Source: Chrysophaeum taylorii
Taxonomy: Eukaryota > Sar > Pelagophyceae > Pelagomonadales > Pelagomonadaceae
Length of the DNA stretch: 64,000 nt
Reading direction: 5' to 3'
Assembly (NCBI GenBank): GCA_029834535.1
Contig: JAQMWT010000687.1
Span: 1-64,000, forward strand
Made by a program: the position numbers and the translations under genes. Below, in pieces: positions 1-11,669 of the stretch. Each line of letters opens with the position of its first letter. Position 1 is the first letter of the stretch. The notes beneath the pieces were generated by a model. The model saw only the letters and a list, made by a program, of their open reading frames with translations. It did not search any database and was not told the DNA's origin.

Positions 1-439
1 ATACGCGAACGTTGTTTGTGTTCGTACGATCCGAGTGACGACGAACACGCGTGCGAGTTGGAAATCGCAGCGCATTCTCGGGAATTGATTTTGGTATAGC
101 TGAACGGTGGGCGACGGGCGGGGATCGCTACCCACGGGCATTTTTGAATTGCCAGCGGATTGGAATTCCGCGAGTGCGTTTTTACAGCGACAGATGGCGT
201 TGGAATCAACGTGAATTACTTCGAGTGATCGGATCCGGACGTGACCGAGATTGGATCGATATTGATACAGTAGGAGATAAACGCAGACGTGAGGAAGAAT
301 GTCCTCAGTTCTTCCCGCCGCCCCTGAGATAGGCCGCGAGGAAGGTGAATTAAGAAGGCCGAGGCAGTAGACGTTGCTGACGTGCCCCCTGATGTGCCTC
401 CGGATACTGCCATTTTTCGCCGTTGAGTCCAACGACTCC

Positions 440-2900
440 GGACCGTGGCGGGCGTGTTACTATTGAGCGCGGATCTGCAGCCCGAAGTCGACTTCGTGAA
501 GACCGGCAGGGCATGCGCGAAAATGAACGATTAGCTGAGCTTTTGCTCGTGAAAGGGCTGAAGCGAAAGAAGAAGCGGCAAACGAAGCGTTATCTCAATG
601 ATGCGGCAGCAGAGATTGAGACGCAAGGACCCGCGTGAAGAGATTTGAACGATTTCGTCGTGAACGAGATGGTTGTTAGCCGAACGCGTCGGGAGAGTAG
701 CCGCGAACGACCGTGAGTCGACCCGAACCGGAAACGCCCGTGAGGCCGCCTGAACCGGAAAGGAACACGCGAAACGGAATGAACCTCCGCCCCGAGTCGA
801 TACGGAGACTGAGGGTAGGGCGGACGTTGAGAATGAAGGTACGAAAATTTTAGGAATTATCGCGGGAATATCGCAGACGGTTAACGCCTTCGAAAAGGGC
901 AACGAGCCGATCGTCGACCCACTTCAGTTTGAAGCCTGATAACCAAACTCGTCATCGACAGCCGAGACCAACGGCAATTCAATTTGGATTCGGCGGCGAT
1001 GATGCAGCGACAGATGACCATTACTCGGTCGAGGAACGTTACCTACCGCGTGCATCTACGGGACACCGTTGCACCAATTTTGAGGACACTTGCAGAAATA
1101 CGAGGGCTTTGCGATGAGCGCCCACACGGTCCGTCGTTTTACTTGAAGTGGATACTGACGATGAAGAGCATGGAGCCTCGGTTCGTCGTATCCGTCGTCT
1201 TAACAAGACGGCGACAAGTTTTGGATTATTTTAGATCGACTTGCCGACCTCCGCGCACGCAGGGCGCGGCCACAAGCGCGGAAGGTCACCCAGGCTTCAG
1301 TTCCGAAGAAGTGGGGGCAGCCCAGGCATTGTACCAGATTAATCTGGGAGCAGTTTTGTTCCGTGTCCAGCCGCACGATGGATGATGCGATATCCTCGAC
1401 CAGCATAGTGGATTGACGTCAAAGGGTGGAGGACCGTGTGCGGACTATGAGAGCGGACATCCTGATAGTTACGTGACTTTCGTCGATGGTAGCGCATTAC
1501 GCGGCTCGAACGACTTGCGAAGTTGATGGAGGAGAGAGAAGGACCAAGGCCCACAATCCGAAATCGAATAAACCGCCGCGAGGGCGGGGTCGAGCTATGA
1601 CGCCGATCAACAAGCCAAGCAAGATGCGGATAAACCGTCAGGAATACGGATCCGCTGATCTTACGAGATCTTTTTTGTGGGGCAAGAGAACGTGCCCGCA
1701 CTGTGGGTTCTTCTGGACCACCCATGATGAAGATGAACACGGAAATCGCGTGACAACCGCGATCCGGATCGTTACGTGCGATGTGGAAGCGAATTCGTAA
1801 GCAGAAGAAGCAGCCCATATCGCGGTCCGATTGGGCGAAGCGATGATGAATGCTCATGCGAACGCCACGCGCGGATCAGGAGCTTTCAATGAAATTCAAA
1901 CGGCCCTCACCGATCTTGGAACCACAATGGCGACCATGGTGAGCGAGGTCAGAAGCATCAAGGATACTACGTGAACTTTCTACGACAGCGAGACGGACGA
2001 TCACCTTCTGGACGATCGTCGCGCCGACATCGAAGCCAGAGCCCTGATCGAAAAGCCCGCTGCTCAAAGCAGCCCGAGTCGCGCCGTCACCGGAGCTCAG
2101 TCGCAATTCGCGCCGGCGCCGACGTCATCGACATTACGATGACGAGTATGACGAGCAGATATCAGGATAGTTCGGGACATTCGAGCGCAACTTTCGCGTT
2201 CAATCTTATGCGACGCGCCGCCATTGTCGGGGGTTGTCTTTTACCCGACGGCGCGCCGCCCGAGTCTCCGATGATGTTGCCGATGTCGCTGTGACGAGCA
2301 GCCATGGTTTGCAGGAGCAAATACCACCAACGCTCGGATCGTTCGGTGGCCTTCTACATCGTGTATGGAAGCAATATCAGATGCTACTTTGGATTCTCCG
2401 CACTACTGGAAGACAGATTCGGAGACCGACGAACCGCCGCAGGTTCCAGTGTCCCCCATTCGTCAATGTGCATGTCTTGCAGGGCAGTTCACGATGATGA
2501 TTGGACGACGAGTTGACGTCGGGGACGACGTGACTTTCCTACAGGGCCCCAGGCCGTTTTAGCCGAGCCATTGTCGAGCCGTTTTAGCCGATGTTTCAGC
2601 CGATACGGGCGGTCGCAGCAGAGCAGACCACAGCGCCGATGGAGGAAGAATTTGACGGGAATGTCCGATTGATGGACGAGAAACGACGACAGAAGAGATA
2701 AGGAGGAAGTATGTGCCTCCGATTGAGAAGTGTCAGAACGTCAGCGAAACTGGGAATGAGGAAGCAGCCGAAGCGGCGAGCGCCAATATAGATGCAGTGG
2801 CGAGATGTGGAACGCCAGATATGGCAGCGGACGATGCAGATGCCGGGCGATGCGAAACCGGAGATACGATGTCATCACACTGCACTGTCGCCGAGCGATG
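440..2900 (+). pseudogene. gag-like region of Ty3/gypsy copy A
   Basis: By position this should be gag. A short charged, coil-like stretch (motif RLAELLL, about 510-600) recalls the long coiled coil of copy B gag at 35.2-35.6 kb. A Cys-rich motif CPHCGFFW near 1690 could be part of a zinc-binding region; copy B has CDCG in its gag at 36.1 kb. The rest is not recognisable. The call rests on position more than on similarity. Confidence 0.4.
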
Positions 2901-2939
2901 GGGAAAAGATCGAGCAAGACCTCATCACCATCGGTGCCT

Positions 2940-3330
2940 GGACCCTGGTACCCTTACGTTTATAGTTGGTCATATTATAGACGACAGACGGGCCAAGTTT
3001 CAACGACGAAGGCGTGGATGGAATGGCGGATGTCTTATATTTGTCGTGGGATGGTCGAAAAACTGGAAAGGATAATAATCCTTGACCGGGGCGATCTTCC
3101 AGTCGAGCGCACCCGCGGGTCAGGATTGAACAAGACGACTATCCACAAATGGGCATTGCGGATTGCGCTTGCGGACGACGTTGCCGTTCAGTTGTCTATT
3201 GTGGCCGATACTAATCTATTTTGCTGGGAGCGCGCGATATTCGGGTGTTTGGAGCCAGTGGACTACCCGCGGAATCGCATTGCGCTTCTACGCACAAGTC
3301 GCTTACGGGCGCAAGAAGAGGTGCAGGATC
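2940..3330 (+). pseudogene. retropepsin-like protease remnant, Ty3/gypsy copy A
   Basis: A stretch with VADTN and, about 25 residues on, VDYPRNRI matches VADTN and VDYPRDRI in copy B at about 38450-38560. In copy B this follows a DGMADVTYI motif resembling the DTGA active site of retroviral-type aspartic proteases. In life the enzyme would cut the Gag-Pol polyprotein inside the particle. Fossil. Confidence 0.55.
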
Positions 3331-4149
3331 GACGAGTAGATTCTCCGATTTTGACGTTCAGAACAACGAGACGAGAGCAATCCGTGGTAGTTCAGGTTTA
3401 TGGACAACAGCACCATGCGATGCAACAAAGCCGAGCACAGTTGAGAACCGAGTCTACGCTCGCTTGTGCAAGATTGAAGACCAGCGTCCACCGCCGAAAC
3501 GAGCGGGAGCTTCGACGACTGAGGAGTTCGCCAGTTAGCGGCTTCTCAAAGTTCGAACAGCGATGCCTAAGTGATGGCGCGTAGCTGCGCGCACGATGAA
3601 GGTCGAGCCTGGGCGCACCTACTGCGTGAGTCGCTCTTTCAGAGCCGGAAACTGGGCAAGTTTCGTTGCTACGTTCTGGTACGAGCAACTCAAGGGTAGT
3701 CGATGGAATGTGTTCTTCTCCTGAGGATCATGATAAGTTCGCAGCTCGAGTGGCGATATCCTCTACCCAGGATGTGCCGACCGTGATCACTCAAGGTGAA
3801 GTTTGCTTTGGGCGATATTGTTCGTTTTGATGACGAGCTGAATGCTGAGACGGTCGACGATTTAACGAAGGATGGTGAAGCCGAATCTAACAAGGCTAAC
3901 CACATAATTCACTGTTTCGGTCGCAAGCCATCTTACTCAAGGCAATGCGGCTCCCGACTGATGCTTTAGAGCTCAGTGCAGAAGGCGTCTCCTTCTGCCG
4001 ATAAGAAGGATTTCTCGTCAAGAATCGCCGGTAACGACGATTTCGACCGACAGACGACGAGGAGGAAAAAGAAAGCCGAGAAGTTACAGAAGGCGAGATT
4101 CGCCGAAGGGTTTGAAAAGGTCCACTGGGCGATCCGATCATCGCAAGGT

Positions 4150-5090
4150 TGTGATGCTAACAGCGGCGCCGGAGGAAGCTTTAGGACTGCAACGAGCGAA
4201 CAGTTGTGCGGGACGTCGTTTCGAGTCGTCGCTCTTGACTCTTCAGGCGCCAACAAGGTTCATCAGAAGAATTTTCCGAAGATACCGTGGTCCAGCACAC
4301 GCTCTGCGGACGATATGACTCGACCCTCCGGTTGATCAAGGCTTATTGCCTGAAGCGGAATGGTCATCGTCGATGTGTATAGCGTCTCCACCCTGCGTTC
4401 ATTCAGCACTCTGCAACTTGACATCCAGAGATGTTGGCAAGGGTGTTACGGCCACTAACTGGACGATGAAGCGTAAATGGCTGGCTTCATGATGTGGCTG
4501 ATTGAACAGGCGTCCATTATTTCGTATATAGCGCGCTTACACCCTTACGTGTACGTCGTCAATTTTCATGATATGCACCACTTGATGAGCTTATCGCGTG
4601 CGATTGTTGGTTTCCAGTCACCCACTGCACTTGCAAGAGCTCGAACGAACATGCAACAAAATTTGCTGCAGCTTTAGGTTATGCTCATGAACGCCACACC
4701 TCCAGCTGAATAATCTTGGCTCGTCCCGAGAAGCAACAGATACGGCTTACACCGTTACGCGGGTTCCTCTTCGTTTGGGACCGCATCGCTCGGACACTCA
4801 GCCTTTGACTCTCAAGATGACGGCCGAGTTGCTGCGATGCCGGTGGATCATGATTGGGCTAACTTGTAAGACAGATCGTTCAAACGACGTCTGTCGTCCC
4901 TCCAGATACTCTTGCGATTTTAGCAGTCGATGCACAACTCCGACCAGAGGTTTCCGCCAAAGTGGCGTCCTGCCGACCGCGTTGAGCCCGACAGATCGAT
5001 CGCTTTGAGCAGTATTTGCGAATCTCCGACACCGCACCTTTCACGTAAGTTCCGCTGTTAAATACGCGTACTCGTGTCGTTAAGTGGGTG
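4150..5090 (+). pseudogene. cytosine-C5 DNA methyltransferase-like domain, Ty3/gypsy copy A
   Basis: Short blocks match the methyltransferase-like part of copy B. SGAGG near 4160 is at the AdoMet-binding motif I position. VVALDSSG followed by VHQKNFP (about 4215-4275) is at the motif II position. SPPCVHSALCNL (about 4384-4420) corresponds to the catalytic PPC motif IV and to KPPCGDSALCNL in copy B. WLIEQ near 4500 pairs with WIIEQ in copy B, at the motif VI position. The stretch between the WLIEQ block and the KWEPPEVP block near 5110 is longer than in copy B. Order in pol: after protease, before reverse transcriptase. Identity as a C5 methyltransferase is inferred from motif order and from the better preserved copy B. 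Confidence 0.7.
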
Positions 5091-5289
5091 TCAAGGATGA
5101 TCCAGGATCCCACTAAATGGGAACCGCCAGAAGTTCCTATGCTTCCGCTTCAACAGATGCGCCGGGGACGGCTCATGCTTTTTCTGCTGCCCCCGACAAT
5201 CAAAGTGGACGTTCCGCCGGATCCTGAACCTGAACAGGAGCCGAAAGTAAGGAGCGAGCCGAATGTGCGCGTCAAAGGTGAGAAGATCA

Positions 5290-6890
5290 ATAAGAGCCAC
5301 CCTGAGGTGAGGTTCAAATACGAAGAACGATGTGCCATGGAAGGATGCGCCGCGCGATGCGGACGGTGTACCGTTACCGCAGACACTCGAGCACGTCAAG
5401 GACAATGATGCGATGAATGTCGTAATTCCGACGAAGCAAGAAGTTCAAAAGGGTTCGAGATCTGGGAATTCCCGACAACCCGCATCTGGATGATGCGAAG
5501 ATGATGTTGAGCCATTGCGTGCAATACGCGTGGGCTTTCTTTGATCCGATTATGAGACCCGTGGACTCGCCACCGGTTTCTCTACGTTTAAAGACGCAAA
5601 CCCACGACCGATCAACATGACGCCTTATAGGTTGACGCCAGCAAAGCTCGAGTGTGCAGAAAGCAGATCACTGGTGGTGTCGCGATGGAGTCATCCGACC
5701 GGCTCTCCGTGGGGATTCCTGTACTGATGCTGCCTAAGAAGGGAGCCGAGGCCGGGACGTCGAATGCTTTCGTGCTGCAGTTGACTTGCGTCAGCTCAAT
5801 GATCAGCGTCAATGACAGTTGGCCGAATATTCGTCAAGATGATGGCGGGCTTTTCTTGCCATGCGCCGTTGGCGGACGTGCATTGATATTCGATGGGGTT
5901 ATCATAACGCGTTTGGACGCCGCTGCTCAGGACGCTGTTACGATGGTTAGTCCACTTGGAGCCCATAGTTTCTTGCGCTTGCCTCTAGGGTAAAAACAGC
6001 AGGCGCCTTTTGTAAGCAGATGGCTGCGATTTTCCCATGGATGTATAAGGACGGTCGCGTTTGTCGACGATATTATGATGGGATCGGATGAACTCCATCG
6101 ACATTTACAAGTTTTGATTGAAGTGTTGTGCCATTTAGCACAGCGAGGATATAGTGGACGAACTTCAAGTTCCACCTCCTCAAGGATGAAATCGAGTTTT
6201 GGGACATATTTCGACTCCGGAAGGCTTGAAGCCGAATCCCAAGACGTTAGGCGTTGCAGCAGATGCCGATTCCGGTACGTTGCCCAATACGTCCCCGAAG
6301 ACCAGATTCGATCTTTCATTGGTATGAGCAACTGTTGCCGCCGATATGTGGAGAAATATTCGAAGATTGTGGCTTAGGCGTTGTGTCTTGAAGGCGTTAA
6401 GTTTGAGTGGACGCCTGAGTGCCAAAAGGCATGGGACGATCATCAGAAAGCGGTGGACTCTCGTGGAGTATCATCCTGACTACGATCTTCCTTTTCAGAT
6501 CCGCTCGGATGCTTCAAGGATGGTCTGGGTGCGTATCTTTTTCAGCTCGTGGAAATCAAGGACGAAACCGGCAAGGTGACACGAGACGAACAGTGATTGG
6601 TATTGGAGCCGAGCCGAAAGGATGCGGAACTATGAGCCTCGCCGGCTAGAGCTGCGGCAGTTATTCTCTTGAGCACCGCTCTTATATTGAAGGTCACAAG
6701 ACGATCCCAAAACAGATCATCGCAACTTGACGTTTTACGAAAGGCGAAGCACTCGTCTGGGCAGTTGGCTCGATGGGCGATGCGGCTCGCCAATTTGATC
6801 CTGAATTGGGTTACAAGCCAGGGAAGTCTCCCGGAATGAGCATCCCTGCCTGTCTCTCTCGCAATCCCATAGATCATGTCATCGAGACGG
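5290..6890 (+). pseudogene. reverse transcriptase and RNase H, Ty3/gypsy copy A
   Basis: LPKKGAEAGTSN near 5730 is the conserved palm entry also seen in copy B (LPKKGAELGTSN). FVDDIMMGSDE near 6060-6100 is the F/YxDD catalytic motif. RNase H follows: DGLGAYLFQLVEIKDETGK (about 6510-6575) is the typical Gypsy RNase H strand, and LGYKPGKSPGM with a SRNP tail (about 6805-6870) matches its end. The domain order RT, RNase H, integrase is the Ty3/gypsy signature. Fossil. Confidence 0.8.
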
Positions 6891-7159
6891 ACGAGTTTGG
6901 TGAACCCTTGAACCACGCGTATCTAGTGTGCCAGGCTTCCTCGCCCTGTTGATGATGAAGGAGTACCTTTACCTGGGTGCCATGTCATTCGTCGTTTGTT
7001 ACGACGGGTTGCCTGTGGAGGAAGAGGAAGAAGACGCATGATCCGATGCAATGGTCGTCTCATGCTACGAAACAACGTCAGAAGCAACGACTGCAGACCC
7101 AGCCTAGTATTTTCCGTGATGCCGATGATTTACCAAGAGTACATCGACAAGATTGGATA

Positions 7160-8110
7160 ATTTGACTTTGGAAGAGATAGCCAAAGAGCAGATCACTGAT
7201 GCTACTTGCGAGACATTCGTTATCGCATGGCTGGAGCCATTCTCTTCGTCGGTACGGAGCCAATATCGCTATCAAGTGGTGAAAGGGTTCTTACCGTGCC
7301 GCACCGACTTGCACCGATGATAGTCGCACCCGAACTTACGGACGCGCATCATCCGATGTACCATGACACACCTCAATGGTGGTCATATGGGTCGTCAAAG
7401 TACAGTGCAGTCGATACTTGAACGTTTTTGGTGGCCCCATATGTCTAATGAGGTGGGTGCTCATTGCTGGTAGCATAGTGTGCAAGAAAGCTCGCACGCC
7501 TGAACCAAAGAGAGCAGGTCTGCTTCAGCAACCGGTGCATGATGGTGATTGTGTCATCCTTTGTGTGGATTTGTTTGGACCTTTGCCCAGTGCTGGTCCC
7601 GAGACATATCATCGTCTTTTTTGATACATTTTCTCATTTCTCGCTTCTTGACGTACTACACCATAAGACTGCTGAGTCAATCCTCGAGTCTTTGTCGCGA
7701 ATATACGCTCAAGGTTATCTACCTCAGAGGATTCGTACCGACAATGGGAAAGAGTTTCGTCAACAAGTTGATGGAAGAGTTTTGTCATCTTTCAATGTTC
7801 GGTATAGTACCACGATTCGTATCATGCTCAGGCTAATCCTGCGGAAAGGGTCAACCGCTTTATCAGGCCCTCCGTGCGTGCCTTCAAAACCGCAAGATCA
7901 CGGACCCGAATTCGCGGAGTACATTTCAGTTCTGATACAACGCGATATAATCATTCCGGGGACTCAGATCCCACCTTTCATGCTTCGTCTTAACCGGCAG
8001 CCTGATTGCCAACCGATTACACGATCATGGATCTTGATGTCCGCCGCCTGCCGAAAGCTCGCTCCGATGTTGTGGCAGAGACTCGCGAGAGGCTGAAGTT
8101 CTATACCGCT
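7160..8110 (+). pseudogene. integrase, Ty3/gypsy copy A
   Basis: GGHMGRQSTVQSILERFWWP (about 7376-7435) is a typical Ty3/gypsy integrase H2C2 zinc-finger head. The catalytic core follows with DTFSHFSLLDVL (7624-7660) and RIRTDNGKEF (7726-7760), the D-D-E fold region. The enzyme would insert the cDNA copy into the chromosome. Fossil. Confidence 0.8.
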
Positions 8111-8515
8111 ACGGTGAACGAAGCTCGTGAGTTTTGTGAATGATCGAGGTCGCTCTGCATTTCTATGCTGATCTCGGTCCCCATGACAAGGTTTCTATTA
8201 CAAGCCTACTTCATCATCTACTCGCAAGCTGAAGCCGGAATACAAGGACGTGGACGGTCGCAGTTTCACCGACAAGACCAAGGTCAACAACAGTACCATC
8301 GCGTGTCACCGACTTCGCCCCGCATGAGATCGATGTGTTGATTCCTAAGTTCACTTTGCGTGGTGGACGCGTCCTGAACCTGTCGTTGAACGTGTCTACA
8401 AGAAGATTCGTTCTCGAGATGCTCATTCAGCCAAGGCTCGTGCTTCTCGCAGGACTCGCTGAGGGCAGCTCGTGTTCTCACCAGGGAGTCCGTGGCGGCA
8501 ACTCCTGACCGCTAA
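8110..8515 (+). pseudogene. integrase C-terminal extension, Ty3/gypsy copy A
   Basis: The motif FYADLGPHD (about 8160-8185) matches FYSDLGPRDD in copy B near 41485-41520. In copy B it belongs to a long extension after the GPF/Y module. Shared presence in both copies says this extension is an original part of the family. Its function is unknown; it could be a targeting or chromatin-reading module. Confidence 0.6.
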
Positions 8516-8837
8516 GGCTTACCCTCTCTCTCTCGAGGCTTGATACCCGTTCAACGGGACACGCCTTCTATCTTTAGTGACATCATACCTCTCTGTGTGA
8601 AGCATTCTTGCTGTATTCTTGTAGTATTCTTGCTATCATATACCATCTCTCCATCTTGTTGAGGGGCTTGGTGAGCGTGAGCAAGGTGTGTGGCGAGCAC
8701 ATCCGACCCCGCGTCCGTGTTTTCCTCGTTCAGTGAGGTCTAGGACGAGTCAGTGAGTACCCCTTTTGTCACCCGGGGGTCGGGAAGGTTTTTCTGTGCC
8801 GCCATAGTGGACGTACGCCTTGCGCAGGCATCTGTCC
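8516..8837 (+). other. non-coding stretch, possible 3' LTR remnant of copy A
   Basis: No ORF of note. By position it should hold the 3' LTR of Ty3/gypsy copy A, but no partner LTR is in the window and it does not resemble the 311-bp LTR of copy B by eye. A C/T-rich run near 8520-8535 and repeats of a TATTCTTG motif near 8610-8635 are the only visible structure. Confidence 0.3.
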
Positions 8838-9080
8838 ACTCGGCGTATGTTGTCACCTGTTAGCCTCCCGGGCGATGGTGCACCTACGGCTTGAGCTGGC
8901 ATCGGTCCCCGCGGCGTAGGTTGGCACCTGTTCGTCTCTCGGGCGATGGTGGACTACATTAACGCGCAGGTACCAGTGACAACCTGCGTAGGTAGGGCGC
9001 CGTTCGTCTCTCGGGAGATAGTGGACGTACACCTTGGCGCAGGTACCTGCTTCCGGCGCAGGTTGGCACCGCAGTCGCCT
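8838..9080 (+). repeat. degenerate tandem repeat built from SINE-like sequence
   Basis: About three to four diverged units of roughly 70-90 bp each contain a GCGTAGGTTGGCACC-like block, then a CTCGGGCGATGGTGGAC-like block. The same GGTTGGCACCT block occurs inside the SINE copies at 24.4 and 30.7 kb, so the array looks like local amplification of part of a SINE. Confidence 0.6.
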
Positions 9081-9241
9081 CCTGAGCGGGCCGGTTGGAA
9101 GCCGGAACGTTAGCAATGGGAAGGATTATGGCCGGGGACGCGCGGAAAAATTATCGACGCGATGGTTGTCAGCCAAATCGCAGTCCTTGTCGCATGGCGA
9201 CGGCGTAACTCTCCCGACGCTCCTTTCAGCGCCTCTCGTCT
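9050..9241 (+). mobile_element. SINE copy 1 (partial)
   Basis: It aligns by eye to the central part of the full SINE at 24316-24665. Shared blocks include GCGGGCCGGTTG, GCCGGAACGTT, ATGGTTGTCAG and GTCGCATGGCGA. The 3' part with the (GTTA)n tail is absent, and the 5' side runs into the tandem array at 8838-9080. No target duplication was found. Confidence 0.65.
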
Positions 9242-9430
9242 GAAAAAAATCCCTGGCGATTCTGTCCCTGGCGATTCTGATCCCGCGCGCTTCGGCGTTG
9301 GGATTATTCTACGCCTCATGCACTGCGCTGGCCTATCTTTAAATCTATTCTACGCCGCATGCACTGCGCTGGCCTCGTTAAATCGATCAGGGGTCCACAG
9401 GGCGATCAGGGAAAGCGGGCGCGAGAAGCT
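9241..9430 (+). repeat. short tandem duplications
   Basis: Two small duplications sit in an otherwise non-coding stretch. CCCTGGCGATTCTG is repeated twice near 9250-9280. A unit of about 40 bp, starting ATTCTACGCC and containing GCATGCACTGCGCTGGCCT (its 5' half varies by a base), is repeated at about 9306-9345 and 9347-9386. Their function is unknown; they look like replication slippage. Confidence 0.6.
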
Positions 9431-9642
9431 AGGGTCTAGGCGTCGACGGCCGGCATAGGCGGCAGGGGCAGCCGCCAATAATGGCCATAGAGGTCGTTGA
9501 CATTACGACGCGCCGGTACGCGGCGAGCTCGTCGTAGTCGGGAGCGCGACGAGCAGCCATTGCGATGGTTTCACTGGGACGGATGTGGTTTAACTCTGCC
9601 CAGCTGCGTACCCGCCAGCGAAGCTCCATGCCGCAGCGGGAT

Positions 9643-9946
9643 TCACCGTGATGTTGTTGTCGGGGTCGCCCGCCGTTCTTGGTCGCTAACGGGCCGTCGG
9701 CGGGCAGAAGTCGGTGGATGGAGTCGGACAGGCAGCCCCAGCGCAAGTGCCAGTAATTCAAAGGAAGAGCGTCCTTGCGAGGGGCTTGGGGGTCTAGTTC
9801 TCGAAGTAGCATGTCTACAGGAGGAGGCTCGGCATAGCCGAGCAATTTGCATCGGGCTTTTCGCGGCGAAGGCTGCGGCGAGAAGTCGAAGGGGCCACCG
9901 CCGGCGGCTGTGCCATGAACACGGATTTGCCGAAGGGATAGTGGAC
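9643..9946 (-). CDS. possible second exon of the hypothetical gene at 10164-10598
   Basis: On the minus strand a TTCTGCAG acceptor ends at 9947. From 9946 an open frame runs to 9643 in phase with the exon that ends at a GTGAGTG donor at 10167. The implied intron is 221 bp. The encoded stretch is Arg/Pro/Ala-rich and unlike any family I know. A competing minus-strand ORF in another frame (9429-9845) cannot be excluded as the real one. Confidence 0.3.
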
Positions 9947-10023
9947 CTGCAGAAGTCAGTTAGTAAGCATCGGCTGACGGTCAATCGTCATCCTGGGCTT
10001 ACCTTGTCTACCGGTGCTTCCTA

Positions 10024-10070
10024 GAAGCATTGGCAGACGGCTTGGCAGACGGCTTGGCAGACAGCCAAGT
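10024..10070 (+). repeat. short tandem repeat GGCTTGGCAGAC
   Basis: A 13-bp unit based on GGCTTGGCAGACG is repeated about three times. It lies in the putative 221-bp intron of the hypothetical gene on the minus strand. Confidence 0.6.
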
Positions 10071-10167
10071 TGCACGCGATTTCTCGGCGGCGGCGCGAAG
10101 CGAGCGTGTGCGTCCGGCGGCCTAGTGAGCTGCGAGGTTGTGGAGAATTCGATGACAGTCCACTCAC

Positions 10168-10598
10168 GGATCCAATAGCCGTCGGCTGGTCCTGCAAAAG
10201 GGTTTTACCCAATCGACATATTGCCTGAGACGCACATCGGCTGGTAGGTAGTAGCCCATGGCAATCTCGCGGGTGATGCAACGGTCGCCTCCCCATTCGT
10301 GGGAGTCGGCTGTGGAGCCGTCGTCATACTCGACGACGACGTACGTATTTGACTGGCGGTGCTCGACCTTCGCAGTAAATGCGACATAGTCGCTTGGGGA
10401 CTTGTGCTCCATGAAGTTCTTATCGGTGGCCATGACTCGGACGGAATCGCGCTGCTCGTTGATGAGTTCGTCGATCAAATTCTGCAGTTTGGCTTGGGCA
10501 GAGTGCTTGGCAGAAGTGGTCATGGGGAACCAAGAAGAAGCAGCGCTGGATTCTTGAGACACCGCAGGACCCTGCGCGTCTCCAACAACGTGGGCCAT
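10168..10598 (-). CDS. hypothetical protein downstream of Mutator-like transposase
   Basis: The ORF starts 21 bp after the stop of the transposase gene on the same strand, so it may be a second gene of the same element or a trailing host gene. The frame stays open for 144 codons to 10164. I chose to end the exon at a GTGAGTG donor (10161-10167). The middle region has a compact hydrophobic stretch, TYVVVEYDDGSTADSHEW, followed by an RCITREIA segment. No known domain recognised. Mutator-like elements in several lineages carry accessory ORFs beside the transposase, which is the context argument for linking them. Confidence 0.4.
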
Positions 10599-10619
10599 CG
10601 AAACGGGCTGGTCACCATA

Positions 10620-11615
10620 CTAACGGAGTTGTCCAGCGTCTGGCTTCTTCCGAAAGCGCAAGCTGGACCCGGGAGGGTCTGCAGCCGGACGCTTGCCTGC
10701 GCGCGCGCGTGCCTTGTTGTTTGAAGCGCCATCGTCGATCACGTCGGCATCGCCGATATTCAGAGTCGGGATCACACGGACGGAGTTGGCGTTGAGCTCG
10801 GCCTCCATGTCCTCCTGGACGGAGTTGGCGGCGAGCTCGGCATCCATGTTCTGCTTCTCACGATCCAGCTGATCCTGCGCTAGCGCCGCTGCTGCTTCCT
10901 CATCCTCATCCGCTTCCTCTACCTCGTCCTCCTCGTCCTCCACGCCTATGTAAACAGTAAGAGATGTTCCAGACTGAGCTCTGCACCTGAGCCTTTCTGC
11001 TGCGACGGGACACCAGCAAGTCCGCTGATTATGCCCTTCCGTGCTTTCTGCGTTTTGCGCTGCCACTTTTTAGAGTCCCGGCCTCGTCCACGCTTGGTCT
11101 TGACAATCTGCGCTCGAGCAGGGTCCTCGAAACGCTGATGCTTCTTAGGCCGCCCTGATTGCTTCGGCTTGATGCAGCGTGGCAAGACAGAGTCCTGCAA
11201 GTCGCCACTTTCGAGTCGCCCCTGATATGCGGCTTCGACGTCATCTTTGTCCAGAATTCGAAGTGGCTCCAGGCCTTCGTACTGCAAACTATGGTAGTTG
11301 TTGGTGCACCACATCGGATAGAGGCTGGCGGGATCCTCGGCTCGCGATTCCTGGGCGATTATCATGCACCCACATGGCAGTCCCGTAGTTGAGAAGCGGC
11401 CGCAAGCGCAGCTGAAATTCACAGATGCCTGGCATCCATAGTCAGCTTCGTTAATGAAGTCTCGGGGGCTAATGATGACCGAGTAAATCTTCTCGCGAGC
11501 ATTGTCGGCAAAGGGCCATTTAATAGCAAAATGACCTTCGTCTTCGCTGACCATACGCACAGTGGCACGCGACGCGGCTGCGCGCCGTGTCACCAGATCC
11601 TCGTAGGCTGCCGTC
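10620..11615 (-). CDS. Mutator-like transposase, 3' exons with SWIM zinc finger
   Basis: This is the C-terminal part of the transposase that starts at 26616. Exon 11615-10987 carries a SWIM-type zinc finger (FSCACGRFSTTGLPCGCMI), the usual mark of Mutator-like transposases after the catalytic core. A 41-bp intron (10946-10986, GTGCAG...CATAG) then joins in frame to exon 10945-10620. That last exon encodes a very acidic run (VEDEEDEVEEADEDEE), a small internal repeat around ELAANSV/ELNANSV and a basic KRPAA patch that could be nuclear localisation. The SWIM finger reads C-C-C-C rather than the commoner C-C-C-H. The exon begins at a CGCAG acceptor (11616-11617) that keeps frame with the exon ending at 24688. 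Confidence 0.7.
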
Positions 11616-11669
11616 CTGCGAAGTTCCACGCGGAGGTGTCACGTGGCTAAGTCCAGTCACAAAAAAAGT

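Larger units (their letters stand above)
1..8515 (+). mobile_element. Ty3/gypsy LTR element, copy A (degenerate)
   Basis: A decayed Ty3/gypsy-type retrotransposon whose 5' end lies beyond the left edge. Parts recognised in order are a gag-like stretch, a protease-like stretch, a cytosine-C5 methyltransferase-like stretch, reverse transcriptase, RNase H, integrase and a C-terminal extension. Nearly every part has a counterpart in copy B at 34190-43436, which is how most of them were identified. The element is broken, with well over ten interruptions, and looks clearly older than copy B. No LTR pair is visible inside the window. Confidence 0.8.
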
